DNA from: Rhizoclosmatium globosum
Lineage: Eukaryota > Chytridiomycota > Chytridiomycetes > Chytridiales > Chytriomycetaceae
Direction of reading: 5' to 3'
Assembly (NCBI GenBank): GCA_002104985.1
Contig: MCGO01000005.1
Coordinates: 558,001 to 622,000 of the forward strand
DNA length: 64,000 nucleotides
Shown: positions 30,892 through 44,231 of the stretch, one piece after another
Numbering within the stretch: the stretch's first letter is position 1
How the letters are laid out: the number at the start of each line of letters is the position of its first letter
The notes under the pieces: model-generated
Database searches by the model: none
What the model was told of the DNA's origin: nothing
The model's input: the letters and a program-made list of their open reading frames with translations, nothing else
Position numbers and translations under genes: made by a program

Positions 30892-33758
30892 TTAGAAACT
30901 TCCAGTTCCGAGAATGTTGTCCTTTCGATCTCGGAGAGCAACTCGCTTGTTATTCTCTTTTGCCACAAATGTGTTGGCTCCAAAGTTTGCTGGACTGGGC
31001 GACTGGCTGGTAGATTGTGGCCGCAGTTTTTGACTGCCACTGCCACTCTCCGCAATGTCGAGTTCAGATGTAGGTATTTGGTTAAAGCGGTGCAGCGACT
31101 TTGGTAAATAAAAGCTAGAATTGCAAGCTATTAAACTTGTGAGCGAAAGATTAATCAAACCTGGGAAATATGGAATGTAGCAACATCCAGCTCATCAAGA
31201 ACAACAATGCAAATATAGTCACAAGAATTATTGCGGAAAGTAGAACATCATATTCCTGAATATTATCGTTCGTGATGCGGCGCGCAAACATGAGGAAAAT
31301 GAGAATACTCCCGTGTTGGATTAAATCCAAATATGCAATAAACTCTTCGTGCCAGGGACGTCTCCATGCAACAGCAGCCATTTCAAGGAGCATAACAATG
31401 CTTCCAGCCGTCATTTGGTCATCCGTCGTCTTGAAAACAACAGTTGTCGCATGGAATAAACATATAAAAGCGAGGTTTATGGAAAGCCAAACAATGTTGT
31501 CTGCATGGTATGGTTTATAGAGGGGCCAATAAGCTTGATAGAATTCCTGATTTGATGGTTTAGGGAAAAGGTTTATTTTGGAAACGATTAATCTAACCTT
31601 CGTGTGTCTTGACTTGTAGAAGCCAACAAGGAAAAAGGCGTTGACGAGAGGAGGTATGACACACCAGCACACAAAACTGACAATGGAAGGTTTCATGAGG
31701 GACATGAATTCTGATTCACCGCATTTCACGTATGGTAACTCCTTTAGGAACAAGACAGAGTATGTGTTGTCACTTAGAACTAGGCCACAGTTAAAGTAGA
31801 GAAGAGATCGGGATACAAGCATAGCTATTAAGAATTGAGAAACAACAGAAGGGTTAAGGTTTTATACTCACGATACATTGGGAACGAACAGAATATGATC
31901 CAACTTTTGATAATCCTCCAATATTCTACGTCAGGAACTTCAAATAGCTTACGGAAAGGATCTTTCCACGTGAAAGGATAAGGCGCGTGGTAGCCCCATT
32001 CTAGTGGAGGATTCCGCAACAAATGCTTTCTATGCCCGCGTAACATGTAAATGAATCCAGAAATAATGACTAAAACGAGGAGGACCATAATGGGACTGAT
32101 TAGCCAGAGACTTTGAGAAACGGAAGTCGGCACACGAGTTATACAGTCCAGACGAAAGTAAGTCAAGTCTAAATTGAATAAAGCGGAGATGTAGAGAATT
32201 TTGGCGGTTTGAGATGGCCAAATGGCTCTAGTTCTTCGTGTCAAGTCAAGAATCTACAGATGCGCTGTTTAGATAAGCACTGGTTGCCACACGGGTCCAC
32301 ATTCGAGACAATGTCCGTTTGTGTCAGCATAATAGTTATCTAAGCATTTGCCACAACGTTTTCCCGTGTAGCCCGTTTGACAAGAGCTCAACTCTGGTGG
32401 TCCACCCAAACATGCATCTTCTGGCTCACAAGTGTAAAACGCATTAACGCTTTCATCAGATACAGCGTGTCCTATAATGAAAAAGAAGTGTCTTTTTTAG
32501 AATCCACAATACATGAAGATACGCGCTTGATACCTGGAAGCGGAATTGCAGCAGATGAACCATTCAAGCAATTCATACATGGATCAAATCCGATTGTGTT
32601 CAATGATCTCCCATGATTTTTTAGGGTCTTTGTCACATTGGCAGCATGCACCGTTGGCGGGACATGATACACACGTTCCGTTTGTATTCACGTAGCCTGA
32701 TTGACAAACGCAGTCGTTTTTAGAGACAGCTGCACCAGTCGTGTATGAGCCGTGAGGACATTGAGCACAGAATGTCCCTGTTCCGTCGTCGTATTTGAAT
32801 CCTGGACATGCAGAGCAACTTGATTGCCCAATGCTTGGTTGTATGTAACCAGGCTGGCACTTTTTGCATTCTGTTTTGCCCAGATCGGGTTGGTAGTATC
32901 CCGGAGCACAAGGCGTGCATTGAAGCGCGTTTGTTGTATTTGAAAATGTGCCAATGGAGCAAGCCGCACAGACTGCAGCAGGTTGATCCAATGGATTCAT
33001 TCTGAGTTGTCCAGGTTGACATGACGCGCGCAAGACTTTACGGTACCGAGCACGTGCCACGTCCAGTTGGGTCTTGTATCCATTTGGCATATAAAATGTA
33101 CGAACGTGAGATAGAAGGCACCAACTGCCTTCCGTCAAGACGAGCTGGCTTTTGATGACGGTTGAGTTTGAAACACAGCTGCTTCTTGTGTCACGACTGC
33201 ACCTGAAGATGAAGTGGTTCCGTTTTTGACTGTCACGGAGCAGAAACCAAGTTCGGTGGGGCAAGCATGGAGATTTGCATCTGAGGTGGGGTGGGTTGCG
33301 GGGGGAAATTGTCAATTGATGAACGAAAGGAATCGAAAGTACAAACGGGCAATCAACGCCGAACCAACCCATGCAATACTTCCAAGAGATAATGCGTAGG
33401 AAGTGTCAATGCCTTGGCCAGCGTAGATGAGTTCTGGTGGAGGGGTGATCCACTGTACATCAAAATTTTGGGGACAAGTATCCACAAGAGTTCCGTTGAT
33501 CCAACAGTGGTTTGTATCGTCTCCCAGGTGGTATCGCTTATCCATATCCAGCATATGTTCAGGTATTCCAACAGTTTCGACTTCATGTGGTGAGCCGATC
33601 CACGTGTGAAAGTGTTTGATTCTTGCGAGTCCTTCCGTTTGGAATATTGATAGCGACGTGTTTGGCCAGTCTGTGACAATCAAGGAAACAGGGTCAATGT
33701 CAGAGTGGTTGGGGTGTCAGAACGCGAAGCCGGCGAATATGAGAAGCGTCGCCCACAT
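30892..33758 (-). CDS. Cysteine-rich multi-pass receptor-like protein (5' half with frame breaks)
   Basis: The 3' half is clean: exons 32293-32471, 31872-32253, 31598-31824, 31161-31546 and 30892-31114 splice in phase. They encode a Cys-rich segment (CLGGPPELSSCQTGYTGKRC) followed by about six or seven membrane helices and a basic tail. The 5' part encodes tandem CxxCPxGxYxxxxGxxxC repeats (CTPCAPGYYQPDLGKTEC, CQPGYIQPSIGQSSCSAC) like ephrin-receptor/GCC2-type modules, and an extracellular domain (HCWINGTLVDTCPQNFDV). A signal-like start (MWATLLIFAGFAF) at 33758 is followed by an in-frame TGA at 33717-33719. A second TGA lies at 33312-33314, and frame shifts occur near 33195 and 32596. Such proteins are common in chytrids and oomycetes, but ligands are unknown. 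Exact exon structure upstream of 32534 is uncertain. Confidence 0.62.
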
Positions 33759-33838
33759 TACTGACAATTCTTTGTGAAAATAAACTCTTAATGGATCCAC
33801 ATTAAAAGAAGTTAAGGAGAATCAAGGTGCCTTCAAAA

Positions 33839-35626
33839 ATGAACCAATACGAGCGCCGACCACGACCCGCCTCGCAGCGAGCCACGCGCACCACCGACGC
33901 CAAGTCCGGGATCTCGTTTATTGGGCTTGCAGTGAGTATACTTTAACCGAGCTTGGCCGCTGACTAGTTTGCGGATGACTGTGACTAAGCCACTCTCGTT
34001 CGTTCGCACCAAAACAGCGCCGCCTCGCCGTCCAAAAGCCGACGCTCAAAGGCCATCGCGGATGCGTCAATTCGCTGAGCTGGAATTCGGAGGGCACGCG
34101 CCTTCTTTCGGGCTCAGGTTCCTTCCCTTTCTTAACTCTCCTTTCCAATTATCAACCAACCAACCACAGACGACTGCACCGTCAAACTCTGGGATCCATA
34201 CAGAAACGATCACGCGGGAAGCGCCCTAGTTCACTCATTCGCCACGAGCCACACTGCCAACATATTCTCTGCAAAGTTCATGGTTGGTTCTGACACTAAG
34301 ATTGCTTCATGTGCAATGAATGGGAAAGTACGATACCTCGAAACTAATGGTGCATCGGTCTCGCTCAACGGACTCTTCAACTGCCACTCGGAAATGACGG
34401 ACGAAGTGTTCCCTGACCCGCAAAACCCACACGTGTTTTTCTCGTGCAGTGACGATGGCACAGTCAACGAATATGACACTCGTGTCGCAACGTCGTGTCA
34501 TTGCGAGCATTGCAACAAGTACACAATCATTGACGTGAATCGTTCCGTCTCTTCTCATCCTTATGCTCGTCTGGATAATCTTGCAAAACACCGCGGAGTT
34601 CCAAAAACAACAACTAGTGCATCTTCGGCTCCTGGAGACGTCCGCCGTCTTGGACTTCGACGCTTCTTTTCGTCTGGTGGAACTGGCATTGCTGCCATCT
34701 CTTTACACCCTGTTCACTCACAATATATGGCTCTTGGATGTAGTGACGATGTTGTTCGAGTATTCGACCGTCGACTCTTGAAACCGCCAGGAACAATTGA
34801 CTGGTCAAACGATATCGCAGCATCGAGGGGCGAAGTCTATTCTGCCATTCCAGCCAAATTTGTTCCATACGCGCTCAGCGAAGAAGACCGAAAACAATAC
34901 CTTCCTGTCTGGCCTTCTCACATCCCTAGACCTACCCCACGAATCGTGTTTGACCCAAAGAAAATAACCAGCTGCAAATTTGATCCCAGCGGCTTGACAC
35001 TCGATATTCTTGTGTCCTACTCGGGCGATAAAGTCTACCTATTGAGACCTTACGAAGGTTCCGTTGATTTCGAAACTCCTGCATCCAACCCTCCATACAC
35101 CCTGAGCAACGTGGGCAAACTGACGTCCATCGCGAGTTTTCAGGACACCAGAACAGGCAAACCATGATCAAAGAAGCGTACTTCTTTGGCCCCAAATCCG
35201 AATGTATCATGTCAGGATCAGATGATGGTACTTTTGTGTATGGGACAGGTCAACAGGCGAAATGATCAACAGAATCAAATCGGATCGCAGTGTTGTCAAT
35301 TGTGTGTGTCCAAACCCTTCGCAAGATATGATTGCTGTTTCTGGTATTGACCATGATATCAAATTGCTTCAACCTACCAACGAAATTCCGTGGGACAGCA
35401 GTAATTCCAACAACGTTGTTGCAGATGACGATGAAGAGAGCGACGACGACTACGAGGATGATAATTTGGGTCCGATTCCGCGTGATTTGCTTCTGGCCTT
35501 TTTGGCGCGTCATGGTTTGACTGTTGGTGATGTTTTGGGTGGAATGGCTGCTCACCAGGATGATCTTGAAGTGGATGGGGACGAAGATGAGGAAGAAGAC
35601 GAGGATGGAAGAAATAAATGGAGGTG
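33839..35626 (+). CDS. DCAF8/WDTC1-like WD40 protein (two apparent frame breaks)
   Basis: Exons 33839-33931, 34018-34117 and 34170-35626. WD repeats start with LKGHRGCVNSLSWN, LLSGSDDCTVKLWD and SHTANIFSAKF. FYGPKSE-like motifs (FFGPKSECIMSGSDDGTF) and DMIAVSGIDHDIKLLQP occur near the end. This is the pattern of DCAF8/DCAF6/WDTC1, substrate receptors of CUL4-DDB1 ubiquitin ligases. The frame is lost near 35120 (between NVGKL and HREFSGHQNRQTM) and again near 35241 (a Trp codon in VYWDR lacks one T). Each needs one extra base to restore the family consensus. The protein ends in an acidic tail. Its start is 80 bp from the divergent receptor-like gene. Confidence 0.82.
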
Positions 35627-35774
35627 ATGAAGTTGACTAGGAACGCATATTTCCCCTGATTTATCTTCTTTTGCGTATTAGCTGCTATTGAATGAAAATG
35701 TCGTTGTTCGTATGTATTCATTCAAGTTTATTTGGCGAGATGAGGGAGAGGAAATAACCTTTGTATATTCCATT

Positions 35775-36860
<1,086 letters not shown>

Positions 36861-37068
36861 CTGGGGAGTTGATCTGCAAAGAATTGGGCAGTTAGGCAGC
36901 CATCGGAATCAAGTTGAAACGCATGATGGTCAATGTACACACCAGTTTGTTTCGGGGATGAAAAACAAGGAGGCGAAGAACTTGTCAGTTCGGTGTTTGA
37001 ATTTGTTTGTTTTGCCCAAATAACGCCATAACAAAAAGAGAATAACTGAACAATTAATACGTTTATTT

Positions 37069-37279
37069 TCATAACTTAATCTCGCGTTGGACGACTTTGA
37101 GAAGTCGCGGATCTGTCTGCTGTTGCTGCAATGAGTCAACAAAGTCTTTGATGGCATTCGAAATATCCTTATGAATCAGAGCGAGCTATAGACGGATAAG
37201 CATCGTAATACGAATGATTCAGTACAAGACTCACTGCAGTGACAGCAGCTGCCATGAACGCCAACAAAGCAAGAGGCAT
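37069..37279 (-). CDS. Small membrane protein, function unknown
   Basis: Exons 37235-37279 and 37069-37185 join in phase across a 49-nt intron. The frame gives a hydrophobic helix (MPLALLAFMAAAVTALALI) followed by a charged tail (DFVDSLQQQQTDPRLLKVV). The same frame is open upstream to about 37466, with a Lys/Arg/Asn-rich sequence (NATVVSDGNELVNSGSWGR) but no ATG. The true protein may therefore be longer, starting in an exon I cannot identify. The length and single helix recall small ER or mitochondrial membrane subunits. It lies between SURF4 and the divergent RBR ligase. Confidence 0.42.
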
Positions 37280-37537
37280 CAGAATCCGGCCCCAAGACCC
37301 TGAATTCACAAGCTCATTTCCGTCAGAAACAACTGTAGCGTTTCTCGTTGCCTTTTGTTGCTTTAAAGTGGGGTTAAGTCGGTTTCTTTGGTCAGTGTTT
37401 CCTTCACAGAGGCACCTTGGCCCTTTCGGTTTCGCACTCCTTCGTTTTCTGAATAGATGGTGTTAGATGGATATAAAATTCAACGAGAAGGGACTGTGAA
37501 ACAAACGCATTATTTGAAATCTACTTTGAAAACGGGA

Positions 37538-39040
37538 ATGGACAGCAACCGAGCTGAACAACAGGACGAGCTGGAGGCTCTCCAGTCTATTTACAACGAA
37601 GACTTTTCGTGTCAAATAACCTCAGGCGATGCGGATCCCGTGGGCCGTTTGACTGTGAGGATGCAGCTTCCAGGCACTTGCATCCTTCCATTGCCTAGTG
37701 TTGAAGGCGTGGCTGGAAGCTCTGTCACGATCAATGTAAGCGTACCTTCCTACATTGCTCAATTATGTATTTATGAGTGTTATCAGTATCTGCCGCCTGT
37801 GGTGATTCACTTCTCACTTCCAAAGTCATACCCATCTGAGACTTCTCCACATTTCTCTCTCTCCTGCGACTGGTTACCGTTAACTCAGCGTCGTAAATTG
37901 CATCAAGGACTCAAAGATCTTTGCGAGCAAACCATTGGAAATGTGGTTCTATTTTCGCTTGGCCAGTATGTTGTTGATGAGTCGATTGGATTCTTGGGAC
38001 TTCTAGACGGAGATACAATCAACCTCGCATATAACAATCCGCAAGACCATCTTAATGCCGTCGATGCGTTGGTTGCAGCTGATAGGGAGCACGCTCAGTA
38101 TTTATTCTCAAATTCAACCGTTAGCTGTGGAATTTGTATGGAATCCAAGTTAGGTAGCAAGTGCCATCAATTTATCGAATGCCGTCATGCGTATTGCTGT
38201 GCCTGTCTCGAGGATTACTTTACCGTACATATCACGGAAGGTCAAGTACTTCAAGTCACTTGTCCTGATGCATCCTGCAAAAAACCCAAGCCAGGAAGCG
38301 GAGGGAAACTAACACCATTGCCGCCTTCGTCCTTGTCTTTCCTGCCCCATGATTTGATCTCTCGTTATACATCACTTCTTGAAACCCACGATCTCCTCCA
38401 AAAGCCAAACCTTACTTATTGCCCTCGACCCTCCTGCAACGCCCCCACTGTCAAAGACCCTGAAGAAGAGAAACTATGTATATGCTCACAGTGCTCTTAC
38501 GCCTTCTGTTTCTTTTGCAATCGTACTTGGCATGGATATGCGTCATATTGTCAAATCCGCCACCTTGAAACGATCGCCAAAGAATATATATCAGCGTCTG
38601 AACAAGAACGCAAGACGTTGGAGATAAAATACGGTAAAAAGACACTCGAGAAGGTTGTACGAGAGATTGAGGAAGCCAAGTTAAATGCATCATGGTTGAA
38701 GGAAAATGCGCAAGCATGTCCAAATTGCACATGCCTTGTGGAGAGATCGGAGGGGTGCTGTCATATGACTTGCAAGGTCTGCTCCACTCACTTCTGTTTT
38801 AACTGCGGTGAACGATTGAACCCAAGTGATCCTTATCGACATTATAATACCCAAGGAACGAGATGTTTCGGAAGATTGTTTGAAGGAACCGTGATGGCGG
38901 AGTATGATCCTTTGAATGATCCTGCTGTGATGGGTGATGCTGTGTTGCAAAATAGAGTAATGCATCGAGGCAACGAGGAAGAAGATGACGAGTATTTGGA
39001 CATTCCCGAAGACGTTATGCTTGATTTTATTCGACGCTAA
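37538..39040 (+). CDS. RWD-RBR E3 ubiquitin ligase (RNF14/Itt1-like)
   Basis: I start at the ATG at 37538; the frame is open to 37457. An RWD domain (ELEALQSIYNEDF to about residue 150, with YLPPVVIHFSLPKSYP) is followed by RING1 (CGICMESKLGSKCHQFIEC), an IBR and RING2 (CPNCTCLVERSEGCCHMTC). This is the arrangement of RNF14/ARA54 and yeast Itt1, which act on stalled ribosomes and translation factors in other fungi and animals. A 51-nt segment (37736-37786) starts GTAAGC and ends TATCAG. Its removal joins TINYLPPVV as in the family, so it is very likely an intron that happens to be in frame. The stop lies only 6 bp from the convergent chitin synthase stop. Confidence 0.93.
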   Translation: MDSNRAEQQDELEALQSIYNEDFSCQITSGDADPVGRLTVRMQLPGTCILPLPSVEGVAGSSVTINVSVPSYIAQLCIYECYQYLPPVVIHFSLPKSYPSETSPHFSLSCDWLPLTQRRKLHQGLKDLCEQTIGNVVLFSLGQYVVDESIGFLGLLDGDTINLAYNNPQDHLNAVDALVAADREHAQYLFSNSTVSCGICMESKLGSKCHQFIECRHAYCCACLEDYFTVHITEGQVLQVTCPDASCKKPKPGSGGKLTPLPPSSLSFLPHDLISRYTSLLETHDLLQKPNLTYCPRPSCNAPTVKDPEEEKLCICSQCSYAFCFFCNRTWHGYASYCQIRHLETIAKEYISASEQERKTLEIKYGKKTLEKVVREIEEAKLNASWLKENAQACPNCTCLVERSEGCCHMTCKVCSTHFCFNCGERLNPSDPYRHYNTQGTRCFGRLFEGTVMAEYDPLNDPAVMGDAVLQNRVMHRGNEEEDDEYLDIPEDVMLDFIRR

Positions 39041-39046
39041 ATAAAA

Positions 39047-42000
39047 TCATGTTGGCATGGGTCGTGGCCCAACTAAAGTTTCTCTCTTTCCAGCCCTTCT
39101 CTCTATCCAACCTCCACCCATACTTGCCATTGAAGTACGATCTCGTGAAACAATAAATGTTGATTTTGGAGCGGTGCCAAGATTACCGTCGCTATCACCA
39201 TTTACAAGGGTTGCATCCTCGCGAAATGTGGATAACATGTACTGTTCCTTAATGAGAGGCTCGGGGGCAAATTTAGAATCGTGTCGCGACTCAGTGCCGA
39301 ACTTGGGATCATTTGGCGGAGAAGTGCTTTTGAATGGTACGATCTCGATATTATGGAGTGCTATTGAGCTAGCTGATGGTACCGCATCTTCACTTTCTAT
39401 CGGAGAAGCGCGTAATGGTTTTCCCTTCAGGATGGATACTGGTTGCTGAAGTGACGACGAAGTGGAAGATTTTGAGAACGCTGAAACAATGGGTATGGAC
39501 TTATTTAATGACTGTGGTACTATTTCTGGTGTTTTCGCTTGGCGTTTAGGTGAGGTATGTCGTGGAACACGTCGAGGCGAAACTTGAACTGAATTTCTAC
39601 TGGCATAAGCTTCCTGTCTTATACTCAGTTGTCCCAATCTTTCCAGCTCCCAATCTTTCCGTCTAAATACAGAGTAAGCTTGAGGGAAAGCATTGATATC
39701 ACTCACTTCTTCAACATGACGGTTCCTTGCTCGAACACATTCCCACAACTCATTCGCCCAGCTGCAAACGCAGTAACGGACAGCGCATTTCCCTCTGCAA
39801 ATTCTCCCGTTTCAATTCGCGGTGAGTTTTCAATTTGTCTCGTTTCTCCCCAGCTGAAGTCATCAAAATGCCAAAAGGCCCATAGCGGGAATACAATATT
39901 CCAGATAGGCAACGACAAAAAATAAATAAGCATCCAGAATATGTACACTGGTTTCAACGATACAATGGCAATGAGAGTCCCAGGAAGGAACAGAGTTGCG
40001 ATCATCATATAAATAGGAAGTAGTGTGAATGAACCGTCCATGACACCGATGACTATTTGAGCTACTAAAATTATAAGAGCGGCAGGGAGGACTATGGTTC
40101 CAATTAAGTCGAGCTGTCGTTTAACATGAGTAATTTAATTTAAGCCAACACTTGCCTCACCAAAACTACAAATCGCATCGAAAAACAAAATACACCACAC
40201 AAATCTCGCATTCGAACTAGTTCGGCTAAGTTGTGAACCGTGGAGTTGATCCATCGTCGTCTTTGCGATAACAGAATTTTGAATTTATCAGGAACAACCG
40301 TCTTACAGATCGCTAGCAACAAAAATTGAGTCCAAAAAAAAGCATGAAAGAAGCATGAATACAAACCTGAAGGTACATAGACTAGTTTCCGCTTTGGAAA
40401 TGTTCTCAACATCATCGTTGACAAGAATCTATCTTCGCCCAAGAGTAACAAGTTTTTCTTGTGCAACGTATCCACCATATTCTCACTATATTCTTCCACG
40501 ATATCAGGATTGCGATAACAGGCATAGTCCACATGCCTCCAGGTCCCTTCGCCATTTTGATTCGGTACATACAAAAACACCCAGGCAAACAAGTAACTCC
40601 ACCAAAACAAGATTCAAACGCTTTACCCAAGTGATGCGACATAAAATATTCAAACACCTGAATCATAGTGACCCATGAACCGAACGGATTGGCTACCTGT
40701 GTCTCACCACAAAGACCCATCACTTTATCATCACGTTTCATAGTTTCCACCATATGTCTCAGCGACGACGGTTCAGCGACAGTATCCGCATCAACCATAA
40801 GTACCAGTGTATATGCCGTTGGTGGAACATTTCCTTCTGTAATTCCAGATATCTTAACCCACAAATCAAAGTCAAGTGCTGTCATTCGGTCCTCAAACAA
40901 AATCCGCGAAAGGAAGTTCATGAGGATCAGCTGTGAATCTCGTTTACCTCTATTTCCTGATTTTGTTTGGCCTTGTTGAGCTTGCTCCATTGGTGTACCG
41001 CACTTGATCACAGCAATCATTGGTACAGCTACGCTGGGTTCGGCAGGATCGTTGATGTAGTATCCAGCATATACTTGCGCCATATTATGTTGCTTTTCGC
41101 CATGCGCGATAGCGAGGTAACTCTGGAGTGGTGGATTGTAGTTTTCTGGAGGCCCAGTATTCGGGAATGACATGAGTGCGAGAATGGAATCAGGAGTTGA
41201 TTCGATATTTCCAGCGCCAGTGACAAGACCATCGGCGACAACAAAGAGGAGCTTCTTGTTGTTCGGATATTCCGTTTTCGACAAAGATTCAAGGGTTGAT
41301 TTGATACTTTCACGACACTCTGAATAGCAAGTTACGAATAAAATCACATAAGGGTCAGGTTGAGCTGGTGGAGTAGTGGTGTCATTGTTTTGTGCTGTTT
41401 CCAGATCGAGACCATATGGAGAGTTTGTTCAGGGTCTACAGGCTGAGGTATCGACTTATTTCGTGATTTTCGATTGCGTAAAGAGTCTGTGCCTCCAATG
41501 GCACTGAATGCGGATATTAATTGAAAGGCGACAGCCATTGCGACTTTCACAGCGACGATTCCAACAATTACCATCAAGCAAAAAACTTGAATAGCATGAG
41601 TAATAGTGCAACCAATTGACTCTGAGTGTATGTAACCAACAGTAGAGGTTTGACGCAAACACTTGATGGCAGTGATGGCATCTGGAGACGAGCTGAAAGC
41701 AAGAGTTCCATCTATTCCAAGCGACGCATTTATGAGCTCCACAATTTTTGGATTTTGCAAGATGGGTGGAGGAGAATCGGTCACAAGGATAGACGTGAGA
41801 TTCAGAATTGCACTGTTATAGAGCAAAAGAGTATGCGGAGAATTTGACGATATTATCCCATTCATTGAGAGATCAAGGTAGGAATATGAAGCAATACCAA
41901 TCGGTTTCAGAGTAGATATCCAAGTAAAGTCCGGGCAAGACTGTCCAGGTTGTGGGCCAAGTGCTGGACTCCTTGGGAATTTCAAATTTGGCAAAATGCA

Positions 42001-42513
42001 GTTATATTGTTGCTGTGAATTGATATCAGCACATGCGTCAGACGAAGGTTTGAACAGAGCTGTTATATCGGAATTCAACCAGTCAGAAGTCAACGAAATT
42101 CCCCCGAAATCCGCCAATCGAAGCTGCACTTGAGTGAAATTATAGTAGTAACCATATATTCGCACGCTATCCTGGAAAGACATGGTTCTATGATCAGCTT
42201 GGCTCAAGGTGAATATTGGTGGAATAGGCTGTAGTATTCGCGAACTGCAAAATAGGAGCGGTAGGCCGAGCGTAACAAAAGCCAAACCGAGCATTGCAAC
42301 TAGAAAGAGAAAGCACAGCGCGACCTAAATTATGTCAGCCTCACTACCGAGTGAAAGTGCACTCAAAACCACCTTCTCACGCCACGCCAACTGTGCCGCC
42401 GCGTCTTTCAATCCACAAAATGCGAGGACTGGCGCGGCACATGCGCACGTTAAACCCTGCGCAAATGTTGCCAGCGCAGACTTTTCCTTCTGTGGCTCTC
42501 CTTCCGACGCCAT
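39047..42513 (-). CDS. Chitin synthase, division II (class IV/V-like), two apparent frame breaks
   Basis: Exons 42373-42513, 40367-42324, 40161-40312, 39707-40113 and 39047-39662. The N-terminus ([17 protein letters not shown]) leads into two membrane helices around a cysteine-containing lumenal loop. The GT2 catalytic domain has [70 protein letters not shown] and [12 protein letters not shown] (the processive Q/RxxRW motif). Six or so membrane helices and a Ser-rich tail follow. The enzyme makes cell-wall chitin at the plasma membrane. The frame slips near 41400 (before PDPYVILF) and 40510 ([17 protein letters not shown]); each is repaired by one base, a G in a GGG run and an A in an AAA run. 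Confidence 0.9.
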
Positions 42514-42752
42514 TGTGGCACCGCGGGTACCGCCTGCGTGGAACCGGTACGTCGTGGCGCCGAAACGTGCGAGTGGCGGCGCACTGTCAAGCCGCCGAAG
42601 GAGAGGTCGTGAGTGGATATGTGGAGTTGTTGCTCGAGCTTGGCTCATTCACTTCAAGGAATCTTTATGAAATCAATATAACAAACAGCAACTTAATGCA
42701 CAAATAAAGAAAGATTGAACAAATTTACAAATGCTGTAGCGTCGGTTGGGAT

Positions 42753-44044
42753 TTACTTGGAAAGCGCCTTGTTGCAGAATACAACTTTGATGTTTGTGCG
42801 ATCATTGAAACTGAATCTTGTTAGTATTGCAATTTATCAAAGGCAAAAAAGAAACTTACTGCTCAACACATTCACGCGCGTGTTCGACAGTGGAAAACAG
42901 TGCCCAACACTTTTTGGAAGTGTAAAACAGTTTGGTAAATCCAGGCCGAGTCATAAATACGTTGCGCACTTCACTTTCGCTGGGGCTTGATGTGTCGTGA
43001 GTAAACAACGAATGAAATATAAAATTCAACAAACCTGGTGGTGATAAAGTTCATGCGGACCATTTTACCTGGAGTACCAATGGAACCTGGCGTAAAATGA
43101 GGGGAATATTCAAATTCCACAGTGCGAGCCTTCATTCTGGTCGAAGTGTTGATACGCGACACAGCAGACTTGGCAGCAACGTGTTTGTCAAAGCAGAGAA
43201 AGATGTATCCTTTGTGGTATCCTGAAATAACCAAGCTGAAGGAAAATACAACACAAACTGTCAACTCACCAATCCGATTCGCTCCGGGCAGCTCCAAGAA
43301 CAGCTTATACAAGCCATCAAAGTCTCTGTCCAAACTCTGGACATGAACCGTACGACTTTCCTCATGTTTGCATTCGGATAACGTTCTCAGAATCAGATTT
43401 CATGTGATGGAAATAAGAATAAATGTTGGTTTCAGTCCAGAGACGTTCAGCTGCACGCATAGCATATTCGGCGGACACAAAGTAAATCTTTCCAAACGTT
43501 TTCGTATTCTAAGTTGGAAAATGCTTAGTTGCAACAAACAAAATCCCACACCACAAACACGAGAAGATTATCCGTGCCCTCAATGAGGCAACGAACGATG
43601 CTTACCATAAATTTATCAAACCCGTCAAGTCGGACACAATTTTCAGCAAAGCTTCAGCGGTCATCCCCTTCATCATCCGAACATAAAGCACCGAGGAAGG
43701 GTTGGCAGTCTGGTCCAACGGTGGAGGAGACTTTCCGTCTTTCCAGCAGCACTGCTTGACACGAAAGCAATGTCGTCCAAGTCCTGGCACTGCGTTACCA
43801 AGCCAGCGCCGCGTCATGGGCAGAACGGAAATGAATGTCGATGCATTCTTTTCTGCCGCAGAGAAGTTGATTCTCAGAAAGCCGGGCATTTGCTTGGCCT
43901 GTTGGTGGCAAAGGGAATCAGTGTCCTGGGATTTCGGTTGATTTGTAACCGCACCTGTTTGAACAAGTCACCCAAGTCTTGAGTCGAAGGAGTCCCAACG
44001 CGCAAGCAGTTCGTCACAACGATTTGGTTCCTTGTCACTGTCAT
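42753..44044 (-). CDS. RNA-binding protein with three RRM domains (several apparent frame breaks)
   Basis: Starting at the ATG at 44044, exon 1 gives an RRM first strand (NQIVVTNCLRVGTPSTQDLG). Exon 2 (about 43602-43922) contains GFLRINFSAAEKNAS, then in other frames HFRSAHDAALAW, DLDDIAFVSSSAAGKT and SSVLYVRMMKGMTAEALLKI, then DGFDKFM. The gene continues with KIYFVSAEYAMRAAERLW, TVHVQSLDRDFDGLYKLF, YHKGYIFLCFDKHVAAKSAV and FMTRPGFTKLFYTSKKCWA. It ends with FNDRTNIKVVF at 42753. Alternating beta1, RNP1-like and alpha2 elements indicate three RRMs. Frame jumps near 43832, 43797, 43733 and 43626 each need one base; one further break near 43375 is unclear. The binding target is unknown. Confidence 0.72.
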
Positions 44045-44231
44045 TTCGCAGTGGATTTTTCACACAGCATCCCCGTGTGTGTGAACACAACTTTTTGTCA
44101 ATCCCCTCACACAACCACTACCCCTCCCCACTCACTTTGAACTTCTATACACCATATTATTCTAAACTTGAAACAAAAAGATGAAAACAAACAGCAGAAA
44201 GAGGTTTTTAACACCCCATAGAAAGTCACTA

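Noticed and set aside
35100..35135. A 28-nt GT-AG intron to rescue the DCAF8-like frame
   Set aside because: Too short for splicing, no branch site, and it would delete family-conserved residues; a missing base explains the join better.
42332..42670. Plus-strand frames across the chitin synthase first exon
   Set aside because: They are antisense shadows; the minus strand encodes the conserved [12 protein letters not shown] start with proper splice sites.
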